Shown here piece by piece: positions 8,334 through 16,032 of a stretch of 64,000 nucleotides of DNA. The DNA lies in assembly GCF_000016425.1 (NCBI RefSeq), contig NC_009380.1, positions 2,794,144 through 2,858,143 on the forward strand, in the 5' to 3' direction. The notes beneath the pieces were generated by a model that saw nothing but the letters and a program-made list of their open reading frames with translations, was not told where the DNA came from and did no database searches. This DNA is from Salinispora tropica CNB-440 (GTDB lineage: Bacteria; Actinomycetota; Actinomycetes; Mycobacteriales; Micromonosporaceae). Each line of letters begins with the position of its first letter. Position 1 is the first letter of the stretch. The position numbers and the translations under genes are program-made.

Positions 8334-9946
8334 CGGGACGCCTCGCTCAGGTAGCGCTCCCGCAGCGCCACCTTGCGGACCTTGCCCGTCACCGTGACCG
8401 GGATGTCGGCAGAACGAACCGGGACCACCCGCCGTAGGGTCGCCCCGACCTCACCGCCCAGCGCCTTCCGAACCGCCGCGGTACGGTCGGCGCTCCCGTC
8501 CGCGTCGGTGGCCAGTTCCAGCAGCACGTCGGTGACGACACCGGCCGGCTGGCGCACCATGACCACCGTGCAGTCGGTGACGTCGGGGCAGGCGGCGAGG
8601 ATCCGTTCCTCGGACAACGCGGTGTAGAAGCGCTTCCCGTCGGGCGAGTCGACCGAGTCGACCGCCCGGTCCAGGTGGTAGTACCAACCGTCGGCGTCGG
8701 CGTAGACCAGGTCCCCGGTCAGATACCAGCCGCGCTGGCGGAAACGGTGGGTGGTGACCGAGTCGTTCCAGTACCCGCGGAACAACGACGGCGAGTCGAT
8801 GCCCAGCCAGCCAGCCTCGCCCGTCGGCACCGGCTCACCCGCCGCGTCCAGCACGGCGACCTTCGTGAACCGGTACGGCCGGCCGATGCACCGTCCGTAC
8901 CGGTCGGTCTCCTGGGTGTGGGTGATGTGGAACATGGAGTGTCCCATCTCGGAGGAGCCGAGACCGTCGATGAACACCGAGCCCGGCACCCGGGTGAGAC
9001 CCGCGCGGGTCACCACGTCCCGGGAGCCGACCGACACCAGATGCCGGATGTGTGGCTCGTGCGACGAGTCGCCGGTGTTGAACCACAGCCGTACCGAGTC
9101 CAGGTCGTACCCGGACAGGTCGCACCGGGCCAGCTCGGCCCACGTGACCGAGAAGCCGAACACCCCGTCCGGGCGCCAGCGCTGGATGGCGTCGAGAACC
9201 TGTTCTCCACCCTGGTCGGAGAGGAGGAGCATCTCCGCACAGTTACCGAGCACCTGGTTGACCATGAGTACGGTGGCGGTGTGTGGGGCGGGCAAGGCGC
9301 TCAGGATCCGGCTGGTGCCCTGGGCCTGCGGCATGCTCAGCAGGTGTCGGGTCGCCGCGAAGAGGCTGGCGTGCGAGTGCAGCACCGCCTTCGGCACTCC
9401 GGTGGTGCCGGACGTATGAGTGATCACGATCGGATCGTCCGGGTGGTGCCGGTAGTGGGCGGGCGCCCCGGCTGGGTCACCACTGCCAGCCTCGGCCGGC
9501 GTGCCGAGCACCGGGACCCCAAGGTCGTGTTCGGCGAGCAGCCCACGATGTTCCTCATCGGCGAGCACCGCGACGCCACGCAGCCGTCGGATGTACTCGG
9601 CGGCGATCGTCGGCCGTAGCCGCCCGTTCATCAACGCCGGGATCGCGCCGAGCCGGGTCAGCGCGAGATAGCTCAGCACCATGTCCGCGGTTGCGGTGGC
9701 CCAGACCGCCACCGGGTCACGGGAGCCGATGCCCCGTTCGTGCAGCCAGGCGGCCCGGGCTGCCACCTGGCGGTCAAGCTGTCCCAGCGTTAGCGCCGTC
9801 TCCGCGGGGTGCCCGTCCAGCGGTGTGTCGAACGTCAGGCAGGGCATGTCCGGGTCGGCGCCGTGGGCAAGCACCCGCTCGAGCACATTCCCGGCGCCGA
9901 TGTGGTTGTCGGCGGCGAGCAGCCCACGGATTCCCCTGGGTCTCAT
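8330..9946 (-). CDS. AMP-dependent acyl/aryl-acid ligase
   Basis: 538 residues of the ANL superfamily. The phosphate-binding loop is THTSGTTGVPKAV, the hinge-region motif is GWYLTGDLVY, and the C-terminal catalytic Lys lies in VTVTGKVRK. It would adenylate a carboxylic acid and load it on CoA or on one of the ACPs in this operon. Its start overlaps the stop of the stand-alone ketosynthase domain gene and its stop overlaps the ketosynthase gene. An aromatic or fatty acid substrate cannot be told apart by eye. It is one of two ligases in the locus. Confidence 0.9.
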   Translation of the reverse strand: MRPRGIRGLLAADNHIGAGNVLERVLAHGADPDMPCLTFDTPLDGHPAETALTLGQLDRQVAARAAWLHERGIGSRDPVAVWATATADMVLSYLALTRLGAIPALMNGRLRPTIAAEYIRRLRGVAVLADEEHRGLLAEHDLGVPVLGTPAEAGSGDPAGAPAHYRHHPDDPIVITHTSGTTGVPKAVLHSHASLFAATRHLLSMPQAQGTSRILSALPAPHTATVLMVNQVLGNCAEMLLLSDQGGEQVLDAIQRWRPDGVFGFSVTWAELARCDLSGYDLDSVRLWFNTGDSSHEPHIRHLVSVGSRDVVTRAGLTRVPGSVFIDGLGSSEMGHSMFHITHTQETDRYGRCIGRPYRFTKVAVLDAAGEPVPTGEAGWLGIDSPSLFRGYWNDSVTTHRFRQRGWYLTGDLVYADADGWYYHLDRAVDSVDSPDGKRFYTALSEERILAACPDVTDCTVVMVRQPAGVVTDVLLELATDADGSADRTAAVRKALGGEVGATLRRVVPVRSADIPVTVTGKVRKVALRERYLSEASR

Positions 9947-10461
9947 GGTCGGTCTCCTCCCCCCAGCAGCACGGCGACGGCTGACTCCGCATCACCGTCG
10001 TCGGGTGCCGTGTCGATCAGGATCAGCAACACCGCGTCGGCGTCGCCGTCGTACAGCAACAGGTCGGCCTCGGCGAGCCCGGCTGCCCGAGGGTCGCCGG
10101 CCGGTGCGAGGCAGACCACCGGTCCACCCAGCCCCCAGCGGGCGGCCAGGTGGCCGACCACGCTGTTCGGCACCGACTGGAAGAAGAACAGCGGTCCCGG
10201 CCGACGGTCAGCGGCCACCGCTGCCCGCACGTACGTCGCGCTGGCCTCGTCGCCGGTCGGGCTGACCAGCACGATCGCGGTGCGCTCTCCATCAGGGGCC
10301 GGCGCGGCCCGGTATGCCCGGCGGAGGCACCGATCTGCTACCGCCGCCACCAGCGGGTTGAACGCCGAGTGGACGAATCCTGGTAGCGGTGGCGCCGCGC
10401 CGTCACCCGACTCCGGCCAAGCCGCCTCAGCCCGCACCGTCGGTCCATCCGGCCCGGTCAC
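9943..10461 (-). CDS. stand-alone ketosynthase N-terminal-like domain (Ketoacyl-synt_2 type)
   Basis: About 172 residues. The protein has FVHSAFNPLV, ERTAIVLVSPTGD and FFFQSVPNSVVGHLAARW, which resembles the N-terminal half of chain-length-factor-like ketosynthases (the family annotated as beta-ketoacyl synthase, N-terminal 2, in aryl polyene and related clusters). No cysteine nucleophile motif is present and the C-terminal half is missing. The start was set at the GTG at 10461, whose GTGA overlaps the stop of the variant KS. It is probably a structural or chain-length partner of one of the adjacent ketosynthases. The longer reading frame to 10887 is shadow sequence of the neighbouring gene. 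Confidence 0.7.
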   Translation of the reverse strand: MTGPDGPTVRAEAAWPESGDGAAPPLPGFVHSAFNPLVAAVADRCLRRAYRAAPAPDGERTAIVLVSPTGDEASATYVRAAVAADRRPGPLFFFQSVPNSVVGHLAARWGLGGPVVCLAPAGDPRAAGLAEADLLLYDGDADAVLLILIDTAPDDGDAESAVAVLLGGGDRP

Positions 10462-11537
10462 GTCGCACCCAGCAGCAGGGCAGTGCTCGCGCCGCCGAAC
10501 GCGGCGTTGAGGGTGAGCGCGTAGCCGGTGGCGGCCGGACGCGGCACGTCCCGGATGACATCGAGCGGGCAGTCGGGGTCCGACCCGAGCCAGCCGGCGT
10601 TCGGCGGCAGCTCGCCGCGCCGCAGCGCGAGCACCGTCACCACAAGTTCCAGCAGGCCGGACGCCTCCAGGGCATGTCCATGCAGGGATTTGGTGGAGCT
10701 CACCGGTACCCGCCGGGCCATCGGGCCCAGCGCGGTCCGCAACGCCGCCGCCTCGGCCGCGTCGCCCGGTCCGGATCCGGTGGCGTTGGCATTGACGTAA
10801 CCGATGTCCTCCGGGCAACGGTCGGCGCGGGCCAGCGCGGCCCCGATCGCCCGGGCCAGGCCACGGCCCTTCGGTTCCGGCTGACACGGGTGGAAGGCAT
10901 CACCCGCCCGCCCCCAGCCGAGCAGGCCGGCGATGGGTCGACGGGCGACGTCGGCGCGTTCCAGCACCACCGCCGCCACTCCGTCGCCGAGTAGCAGACC
11001 GGTACGCCCGGCGCTGAACGGACGCACTGCCGCATCGGTGGCGAGCGCCCGGCCGACGTCGAAGAGGGCGTACTGGTCGGGCTCGACCAGGTAGCCGGCG
11101 GCGACCACGGCGCGGTCGACCTTGCCGCGACGTAGCAACGCCGCCGCGTCGGCGACCGCGTTGGTTCCCGAGACACACGCCGTGGTGTACGTGCGCAGGG
11201 CGGGGAAGCCGGTGGCCGCGGCGAGGCCCGCGCCCAATGCCGGCACGGACCTCCCGCCGTGCACCGCGAGCAGCAGTGCCGCGTCAGCCCGGTCCGACGC
11301 GGTGAGCCCCGCCGACCGGCACGCCACCGTCACCGCCTCGGCCAGTTCGTCAGCGAGGGTTCCGGTCTCCGGCAGGGTGGCCGCCGCGTTGACCCGCCGG
11401 GCGCCGGTGTCGAACCGACGGACCGGCCGGAACGCGGGGATTCCGGCAAGCATCCCGGCCACCTGCTCCTCGGCGCCCCGACCGAGTGCACTGGTCGCGT
11501 GGACACCGGTGAGGAGAACATCGGCCGGCTCAACCAT
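10458..11537 (-). CDS. variant beta-ketoacyl synthase lacking the first catalytic His
   Basis: 359 residues, short for the family (about 410). Cys121 is kept in TTACVSG, and Lys283 and His288 in STKSLHGH. The first active-site His motif, NAHGTGT in the neighbouring KS, reads NANATGS here, so that His is Asn251 and the following Gly is Ala. The protein is therefore neither a classical KS (C-H-H) nor a classical chain length factor (no Cys). It may be a condensing partner, an acyl-transfer KS or a specificity factor. The start is the ATG at 11537, overlapping the stop of the ACP gene. The family call is firm, the activity unknown. Confidence 0.85.
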   Translation of the reverse strand: MVEPADVLLTGVHATSALGRGAEEQVAGMLAGIPAFRPVRRFDTGARRVNAAATLPETGTLADELAEAVTVACRSAGLTASDRADAALLLAVHGGRSVPALGAGLAAATGFPALRTYTTACVSGTNAVADAAALLRRGKVDRAVVAAGYLVEPDQYALFDVGRALATDAAVRPFSAGRTGLLLGDGVAAVVLERADVARRPIAGLLGWGRAGDAFHPCQPEPKGRGLARAIGAALARADRCPEDIGYVNANATGSGPGDAAEAAALRTALGPMARRVPVSSTKSLHGHALEASGLLELVVTVLALRRGELPPNAGWLGSDPDCPLDVIRDVPRPAATGYALTLNAAFGGASTALLLGAT

Positions 11538-11769
11538 CGGCGGTGGCCAGGGCGGTCTGGAAGACCACCAGTGCGTCGTCAACGGTGCGGATCCCGGCGA
11601 GTTGGTCGTCGGTGAGGTCGAGTCGTCGGTCAGAGCGCTGTTCGACCAGGTGCACAAGCCAGGCCAGCTCCATCGAGCCGATTCGCTCGGGCACGTCGGT
11701 GGGTCGATCGGTGAGCTGGGCGAGCATGGCCACCAGGTCGACCCGCCCCAGGGCGGGCTCGCCGGCCAT
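11530..11769 (-). CDS. acyl carrier protein-like, atypical GSM attachment site
   Basis: 79 residues, acidic and four-helix-sized. The likely phosphopantetheine site is Ser in IGSMELAWL: the serine and the following hydrophobic helix are kept but the usual Asp before Ser is Gly. It overlaps the ACP upstream (TGATG) and the KS downstream. It could be a dedicated starter carrier, or a degenerate partner that is not modified. The divergent PPTase in the locus would be the natural modifying enzyme. Confidence 0.7.
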   Translation of the reverse strand: MAGEPALGRVDLVAMLAQLTDRPTDVPERIGSMELAWLVHLVEQRSDRRLDLTDDQLAGIRTVDDALVVFQTALATADG

Positions 11770-12035
11770 CAGGAGTGGTCGCCCGGCGCCCCGGCAACCC
11801 GGTTGGCGACCATCGTGGTGAACTCGCCCACCGTCATCAGAGCCAGCTTTTCCGACTCTTCCTCGGCGAACGTCAGTCCATACTGGTCCTCGACGCGGAC
11901 CGCCAGGTCGGCGAGGGCCAGGGACTCCAGGTCCACTCCCGCTGGACCGAGAGTGGCATCGTCGTCAACCCCCTCCACGTCGTAGTTCATGTCGGTAAGT
12001 TGCTCGATGACGAAGGCGCGAACCTCGGCTCTCAT
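11769..12035 (-). CDS. acyl carrier protein, first gene of the KS/aryl operon
   Basis: 88 residues with a canonical-looking helix II start, GVDLESLALADLA, where Ser follows Glu. A good Shine-Dalgarno (AGAGAGG, seven bases before the ATG at 12035) lies in the 16-base gap shared with the divergent PPTase. It carries the growing chain or starter for the ketosynthases of the operon. As the first gene of an approximately 11-kb coupled transcript, its promoter must lie inside or overlap the PPTase coding region, since the gap is too short to hold one. Confidence 0.88.
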   Translation of the reverse strand: MRAEVRAFVIEQLTDMNYDVEGVDDDATLGPAGVDLESLALADLAVRVEDQYGLTFAEEESEKLALMTVGEFTTMVANRVAGAPGDHS

Positions 12036-12051
12036 TGGTTAACCTCTCTCC

Positions 12052-12747
12052 GTGAACCTGTCACCGGTGCCGGATCGGGACACCGTGTATGTGTGGATCG
12101 GTTGGGAAACTGACGGTCGGCCGGCTTCAGCCGGGCGGCTGCTGCGACAGGCCGCCGCTGGTGTGCTGGGCTGCCCGGAGGCGGACATCGTGGTGAACCA
12201 CCGGGCCGATGCCGCTGCCCTGGTCACAAGGGACACCGGTTCGGGCCGGGTCACCGTGCCGGCGAGCGTGAGCCGTGGCGGCGGAGTGACGGCGGTCGCC
12301 GTCCGGACCGGCGGGCCGGTGGGGGTGGACGTCGAACGGTGCCGCCAGCTGCCCGTGCTGGGCCTGGCCCGCCGCTGGTATGGCCCGACCGAGGTGGCCT
12401 GGCTCGCCGCCCGGCCCGTAGCGGGACGGAGTCGGGACTTCCTGCGGTTGTGGACCGCGAAGGAGGCCGTCGGCAAGGCCCTCGGCCTTGGACTGCGCGC
12501 CGGAGGACCGCGCCGCCGGATGCCGGTCCCCGACACTGGACGGATGTGCCCGGTGCCCGATGTCGCCGATGTGTGGGTGGGCCATCCCCACTGTCCCGGA
12601 GCGCTGCTCCTCGCGGTGGCGGTGGTCGGCGGCGAAGCCGAGGTGGTCGTCGTCGGGGAGGCGGAGCGGCCCGGTCATGAGGTCCCTGCCGTCCGCAGCA
12701 TGTCGACCGACCGGACCAGCTTGCCGGTGGTCGTGCGGGGCAGCTGA
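12052..12747 (+). CDS. Sfp-type 4'-phosphopantetheinyl transferase
   Basis: 231 residues. The Mg/CoA motifs are VGVDVERC in the middle and FLRLWTAKEAVGKALG in the C-terminal half, diagnostic of the Sfp/AcpT family. It converts apo-carrier proteins to holo form using CoA and most likely serves the two ACPs next door. The start is the GTG at 12052; no Shine-Dalgarno fits between it and the divergent ACP, so a leaderless transcript or a slightly later GTG (12067 or 12085) is possible. Its last 73 bases overlap the 3' end of the convergent acyl-AMP ligase. Confidence 0.92.
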   Translation: MNLSPVPDRDTVYVWIGWETDGRPASAGRLLRQAAAGVLGCPEADIVVNHRADAAALVTRDTGSGRVTVPASVSRGGGVTAVAVRTGGPVGVDVERCRQLPVLGLARRWYGPTEVAWLAARPVAGRSRDFLRLWTAKEAVGKALGLGLRAGGPRRRMPVPDTGRMCPVPDVADVWVGHPHCPGALLLAVAVVGGEAEVVVVGEAERPGHEVPAVRSMSTDRTSLPVVVRGS

Positions 12748-14075
12748 TCGAGCAGCCGCAGGGTACGGGGCCGCTTGTAGCCGGCCAGCCGCTCGGCGAC
12801 CTGCTGGTCCAGGGTCTCCTCGGTGAGTGTTCCCACCGGCTGCACGTATGCGGTGATGCCGTCGTCCCAGACCACCACCGCGGCGGCGACCCCCGGTAGC
12901 TCGGCGACCGTGTTCTCCACCTCGGTGAGGTCGACCTTCATCCCGCCGACCGAGACTTGGGAGTCGAGCCGGCCGCGAATGGTCACCAGGCCGCTGTCCG
13001 GGTCGACGGTGCCCGCGTCCCGGGTGTGTAGCCAACCGGCGGACCAGCGGGACGGATCGGTGGAGCCGAGGTACGGGGAGGTGGGGCAGCTTACCCACAA
13101 CTCGCCGGCCACTTCGCGCACCTCGATGCCGGGGGCCGGGGTGATCGCCGGGCGGTGCCGTCCGTACAGGTCGGTACCGATGACCCCAACCTCGGTCATC
13201 CCATACATGTTGCCCAGCGGCACGCCGAAGCGCTCGGTGAAGGAGCGGACCGTGGCGGCCGAGACCAGTTCACCACCGGTGACCATCCGAGCGAACATGG
13301 GCAGTGGGCGGTCAAGCTGAGTCGCAGCCAAAAGTCCGATATGAAATGGCACGCCGAGAACGGTCGCTGGACTGTCAGCTGCGCCAATCGCATCGAGTAC
13401 CGCCGCACCGCTGAGTCGTTCTGGCGGGACCAGTTCGACGCCGGCGTGCAGCCCGTAGAGCAGGCCACCGACGAGGCCGAGCACGTGCACCATGGACGGA
13501 AGCAGGATGAGCCGTTCGCCGGGTAGTGCCACGCCGTCGAGCTGGGTGTAGCGACGTACCTCTGCGACGAGGTCGGCGGCGGTCCGACCAATCACCTTGG
13601 AGGGTCCGGTGGATCCGGAGCTGAGTTGGATGACCGCGTGGTCGCTGGTTGCCGGGCGATCGGCATAGGGGGCTACCCCCTCAGTGACATCGACGAAGAC
13701 CCGTAGTGCGGCGTTGCCGGCGCGGACCGGTGCCACGACCACCTGTGGGGTGAGCCGCCGCAGCGCACGGTCGGCCTCGTGGTCAGTCAGACGGTGGTCC
13801 AGCAGGATGGCCTGCGCGCCGCTACGCCAGGTGGCGAGCAGGTTCACCACATATGCCAGGGACGGCGGCAGCCGTAACGCGACAGCACCCCCAGCGCGCA
13901 GACCAGCGGCGGCGAGGCGGGTCTGCGCCTCGGTGACCAGCCGGTGTAGCGTGCCCCGGTCAACCGGGTCGGGTAGCCGGAGGCAGACGTCGACCGGTTT
14001 GCCGGTAAACAGAAAATCGTCTATCCAGCCGGGATCGATCGCATTCGAATCGCGGGACGAGGGGTTCCCGTTCAC
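12675..14075 (-). CDS. second AMP-dependent acyl-CoA/ACP ligase
   Basis: 466 residues, somewhat short for the ANL family. Motifs in order are LSSGSTGPSKVI, YGMTEVG, GWLHTRDAGTVD, RGRLDSQVSVGGMKVDLTE and the Lys of PRTTTGKLVRS. It activates a carboxylic acid as adenylate and thioester. It starts at a GTG (14075) and is separated from the type II PKS operon upstream by an intrinsic terminator near 14193, so it needs its own promoter in 14076-14192, where a perfect 6-bp-arm inverted repeat sits. It overlaps the convergent PPTase by 73 bases. Confidence 0.9.
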   Translation of the reverse strand: MNGNPSSRDSNAIDPGWIDDFLFTGKPVDVCLRLPDPVDRGTLHRLVTEAQTRLAAAGLRAGGAVALRLPPSLAYVVNLLATWRSGAQAILLDHRLTDHEADRALRRLTPQVVVAPVRAGNAALRVFVDVTEGVAPYADRPATSDHAVIQLSSGSTGPSKVIGRTAADLVAEVRRYTQLDGVALPGERLILLPSMVHVLGLVGGLLYGLHAGVELVPPERLSGAAVLDAIGAADSPATVLGVPFHIGLLAATQLDRPLPMFARMVTGGELVSAATVRSFTERFGVPLGNMYGMTEVGVIGTDLYGRHRPAITPAPGIEVREVAGELWVSCPTSPYLGSTDPSRWSAGWLHTRDAGTVDPDSGLVTIRGRLDSQVSVGGMKVDLTEVENTVAELPGVAAAVVVWDDGITAYVQPVGTLTEETLDQQVAERLAGYKRPRTLRLLDQLPRTTTGKLVRSVDMLRTAGTS

Positions 14076-14100
14076 TGCCGTTCACCGCCCAGCACAAATA

Positions 14101-14116
14101 AGGGCATTCCTGCCCT
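14101..14116. promoter_or_regulatory. perfect inverted repeat (AGGGCA-TTCC-TGCCCT)
   Basis: Six-base arms around TTCC, centred about 33 bases upstream of the ligase start codon. No T-tract follows, so an operator or mRNA leader hairpin is likelier than a terminator. Confidence 0.45.
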
Positions 14117-14192
14117 AGAGAGGTCCACTTAGGTGCTACGGCTGACCCTACGGCAGACTCCAGATCCGCTAACAGGTGCGAAAGGATAGATC

Positions 14193-14228
14193 AAAAAAAG
14201 CGGCTGGCCGGATTGCCGACAACCGCTT
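14193..14228 (-). terminator. intrinsic terminator of the type II PKS operon
   Basis: Read on the minus strand, AGCGGTTG pairs with CAGCCGCT (one G-U pair), with a further CGG/CCG pairing inside, and is followed by seven consecutive T. It lies about 200 bases after the ABM monooxygenase stop. It marks the boundary between the two biosynthetic loci. Confidence 0.75.
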
Positions 14229-14428
14229 CGCAGTGCAGGATCGTGCGCGTGCACCCGCGCCGAAACCAACGGGTGGCCCTGCGTGCGTTAGGAGGACCTT
14301 CGATACCCGAACGCATGATGCGCCCACCCCAACAACCGCCCCCTCCCCAACCGGTGCCCGCGCGGGCGGGCTGCCGATTCCGGCTGGCCATCCCGCATCG
14401 GCCAGGCCGTGGGCTGGTCCCGGTGCCG

Positions 14429-14788
14429 TCAGGGCAGAGTGGGGGTCTGGGCGAGAATGTGGAAACGGAGGGAGCGGGCGTCGGTGAAACACTCGCGCAT
14501 CGGGCGGACCAGGTCACGGTGCTCCGAGCTCCGTTCCCACGCCTCGAAGTCCGCCAAACTCGCCCACTCGCTGGTGATCAACCACTGCTCCGGGTCCGCC
14601 GCCGACCGGCACACCTGGTCAACCCGGTGTCCCGGCACCCCGCCAGCGACGAGGTGCCGCACCGCCTCGTACGCGGCCAGGAACGCCTCCGTCCGCTCGA
14701 CTGGCACCCGCACCAGGAACACCACCCGCGCCCGTGCCGCACCGGCGCCAGACCGGGTCGCCGCGTTCCGTTCGTCCAGTTCGGTCAC
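14429..14788 (-). CDS. ABM-domain monooxygenase/cyclase-like protein (whiE ORFI type)
   Basis: 119 residues of the antibiotic biosynthesis monooxygenase (ABM) fold, seen in VVFLVRVPVERTEAF, the central EQWLITSEWASLADFEAWE and the C-terminal FHILAQ. Small ABM proteins act in aromatic polyketide pathways as cofactor-free oxygenases or ring-closing helpers. It overlaps the start of nothing downstream and is the last gene of the minus-strand type II PKS operon; its ATG overlaps the stop of the KS-beta gene. A role in oxidising or folding the spore-pigment polyketide is inferred from position. Confidence 0.8.
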   Translation of the reverse strand: MTELDERNAATRSGAGAARARVVFLVRVPVERTEAFLAAYEAVRHLVAGGVPGHRVDQVCRSAADPEQWLITSEWASLADFEAWERSSEHRDLVRPMRECFTDARSLRFHILAQTPTLP

Positions 14789-16032
14789 TGCTCACCACCG
14801 TCACTCGGCGCCGCCCCAAGCAGGACCAGCGCACTGTTGAACCCGTCGAAGCCGCGGGCGCAGACCAGGGACAACCGGTTCACCGGCGGCCGCTGCTCCC
14901 GCAGGAAGTCCAGCTCGCACCCCGGCGCGACCTCATCCGGTCCGGCGGACGCGGGCAGCGTGTCATGGGCGAAGGCGAGCAACACGGTCGCCACGTCCAA
15001 GGCGGCTCCCCCCTGGTGGGCCCGTCCGGTCAGCGACTTCTGGGTGGTGACCGGGGGCAGCCGGTCCCCGAAGACAGCCCGCAGCGCGACCGCCTCGCTG
15101 CGGTCATAGCGCGGCACTCCCAACGCGTCGGGCACCACCACGTCGACCGCGTCCGCGCCGACACCGGCCCGATCCAACGCCAGCCGCATCGCCCGGGCAT
15201 ACTGCCCCGGATCGCCCGCTCCATCCGCGGTGGTGTGCGCGCCGTCGTGGGTGGCGCCCCACCCCATCACCTCACCGTAGACACGGGCCCCGCGGGCCAG
15301 CGCATGGCTCAACTCCTCCACGACGAAGACCGCACCCCCCTCCGCCGGCAGGTAACCACTCGCCGCCACGTCAAACGGTCGGTACGCCTGCTCCGGGTCC
15401 GCCCCCTCGCTGAGCATCCCGGAGGCCAGCTGACAGGCCAGCGCGTACGGGCTCAACGGGCACTCGGTCGCCCCAGCGATCACCACCGGAGTGCCCCGGC
15501 GGACTGCCCGGGCGGCGTGCGCCAAGCTGTCCAGCCCACCCGCGGTCTCGGCCACCAGCACCCCGCACGGCCCCTTGAACTGATGGTGAATCGAGAGCTG
15601 GCCGACGCTGGCGGCGTAGAACCAGGCGATCGACTGGTACGCCCCGACCGTCCGGGTGGACCCTCCCCACAACCGTTGCAGTTCCCGCTGCCCGAACAGG
15701 TTTCCCCCGGACGAGCTGGCCAGGGCGACCGCATAGCCATACGGGTCCGGGGCCCGCAGGGGCAACCCCGCGTCGGCCAGGGCCAGCCGGGTAGCGGCGA
15801 ACCCGAGGTGTGTCCAGCGGTCGGTCTGCACCAGCCGACGGTTGTCAGCGTAGGCAGCGGCGTCGAATCCCGACACCTCGCCGCCGAAGCGGGTCGGGTA
15901 GCCGGACGGATCGAACAGCGTGATCGGCCCGGTACGCCGGGTCCCGGTGAGCACCGTCTGCCAGTGCGCGTCCACGCCGACGCCGCTCGGCGCGACCACC
16001 CCGATCCCGGTCACCACCGCCCGCGCGGTCAC
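14785..16032 (-). CDS. type II PKS KS-beta (chain length factor) with Thr at the usual Gln position
   Basis: About 415 residues with the ketosynthase fold but no Cys: the segment aligned with the KS-alpha nucleophile reads AETAGGLD, putting Thr163 where antibiotic chain length factors have Gln. It pairs with KS-alpha to set polyketide chain length and supply the malonyl-decarboxylation function. The start is the GTG at 16032, overlapping the KS-alpha stop (GTGA), as usual for this pair. The order KS-alpha then KS-beta, with cupin and cyclase genes upstream, matches whiE spore-pigment loci. Confidence 0.93.
   Translation of the reverse strand: MTARAVVTGIGVVAPSGVGVDAHWQTVLTGTRRTGPITLFDPSGYPTRFGGEVSGFDAAAYADNRRLVQTDRWTHLGFAATRLALADAGLPLRAPDPYGYAVALASSSGGNLFGQRELQRLWGGSTRTVGAYQSIAWFYAASVGQLSIHHQFKGPCGVLVAETAGGLDSLAHAARAVRRGTPVVIAGATECPLSPYALACQLASGMLSEGADPEQAYRPFDVAASGYLPAEGGAVFVVEELSHALARGARVYGEVMGWGATHDGAHTTADGAGDPGQYARAMRLALDRAGVGADAVDVVVPDALGVPRYDRSEAVALRAVFGDRLPPVTTQKSLTGRAHQGGAALDVATVLLAFAHDTLPASAGPDEVAPGCELDFLREQRPPVNRLSLVCARGFDGFNSALVLLGAAPSDGGEQ

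Larger units (their letters stand above)
14076..14428. other. intergenic region between ligase and type II PKS operon
   Basis: 353 bases with no convincing gene; the ORFs that cross it have no family features. It holds the inverted repeat at 14101-14116, presumably in the promoter of the ligase gene, and the intrinsic terminator near 14193-14228 that ends the type II PKS transcript. The stretch 14229-14428 shows nothing I can name. Confidence 0.6.

Noticed and set aside
14176-14487. ORFs on both strands in the ligase/PKS gap
   Set aside because: Ser/Pro/Arg-rich frames without motifs, crossing a terminator and a neighbouring gene end.
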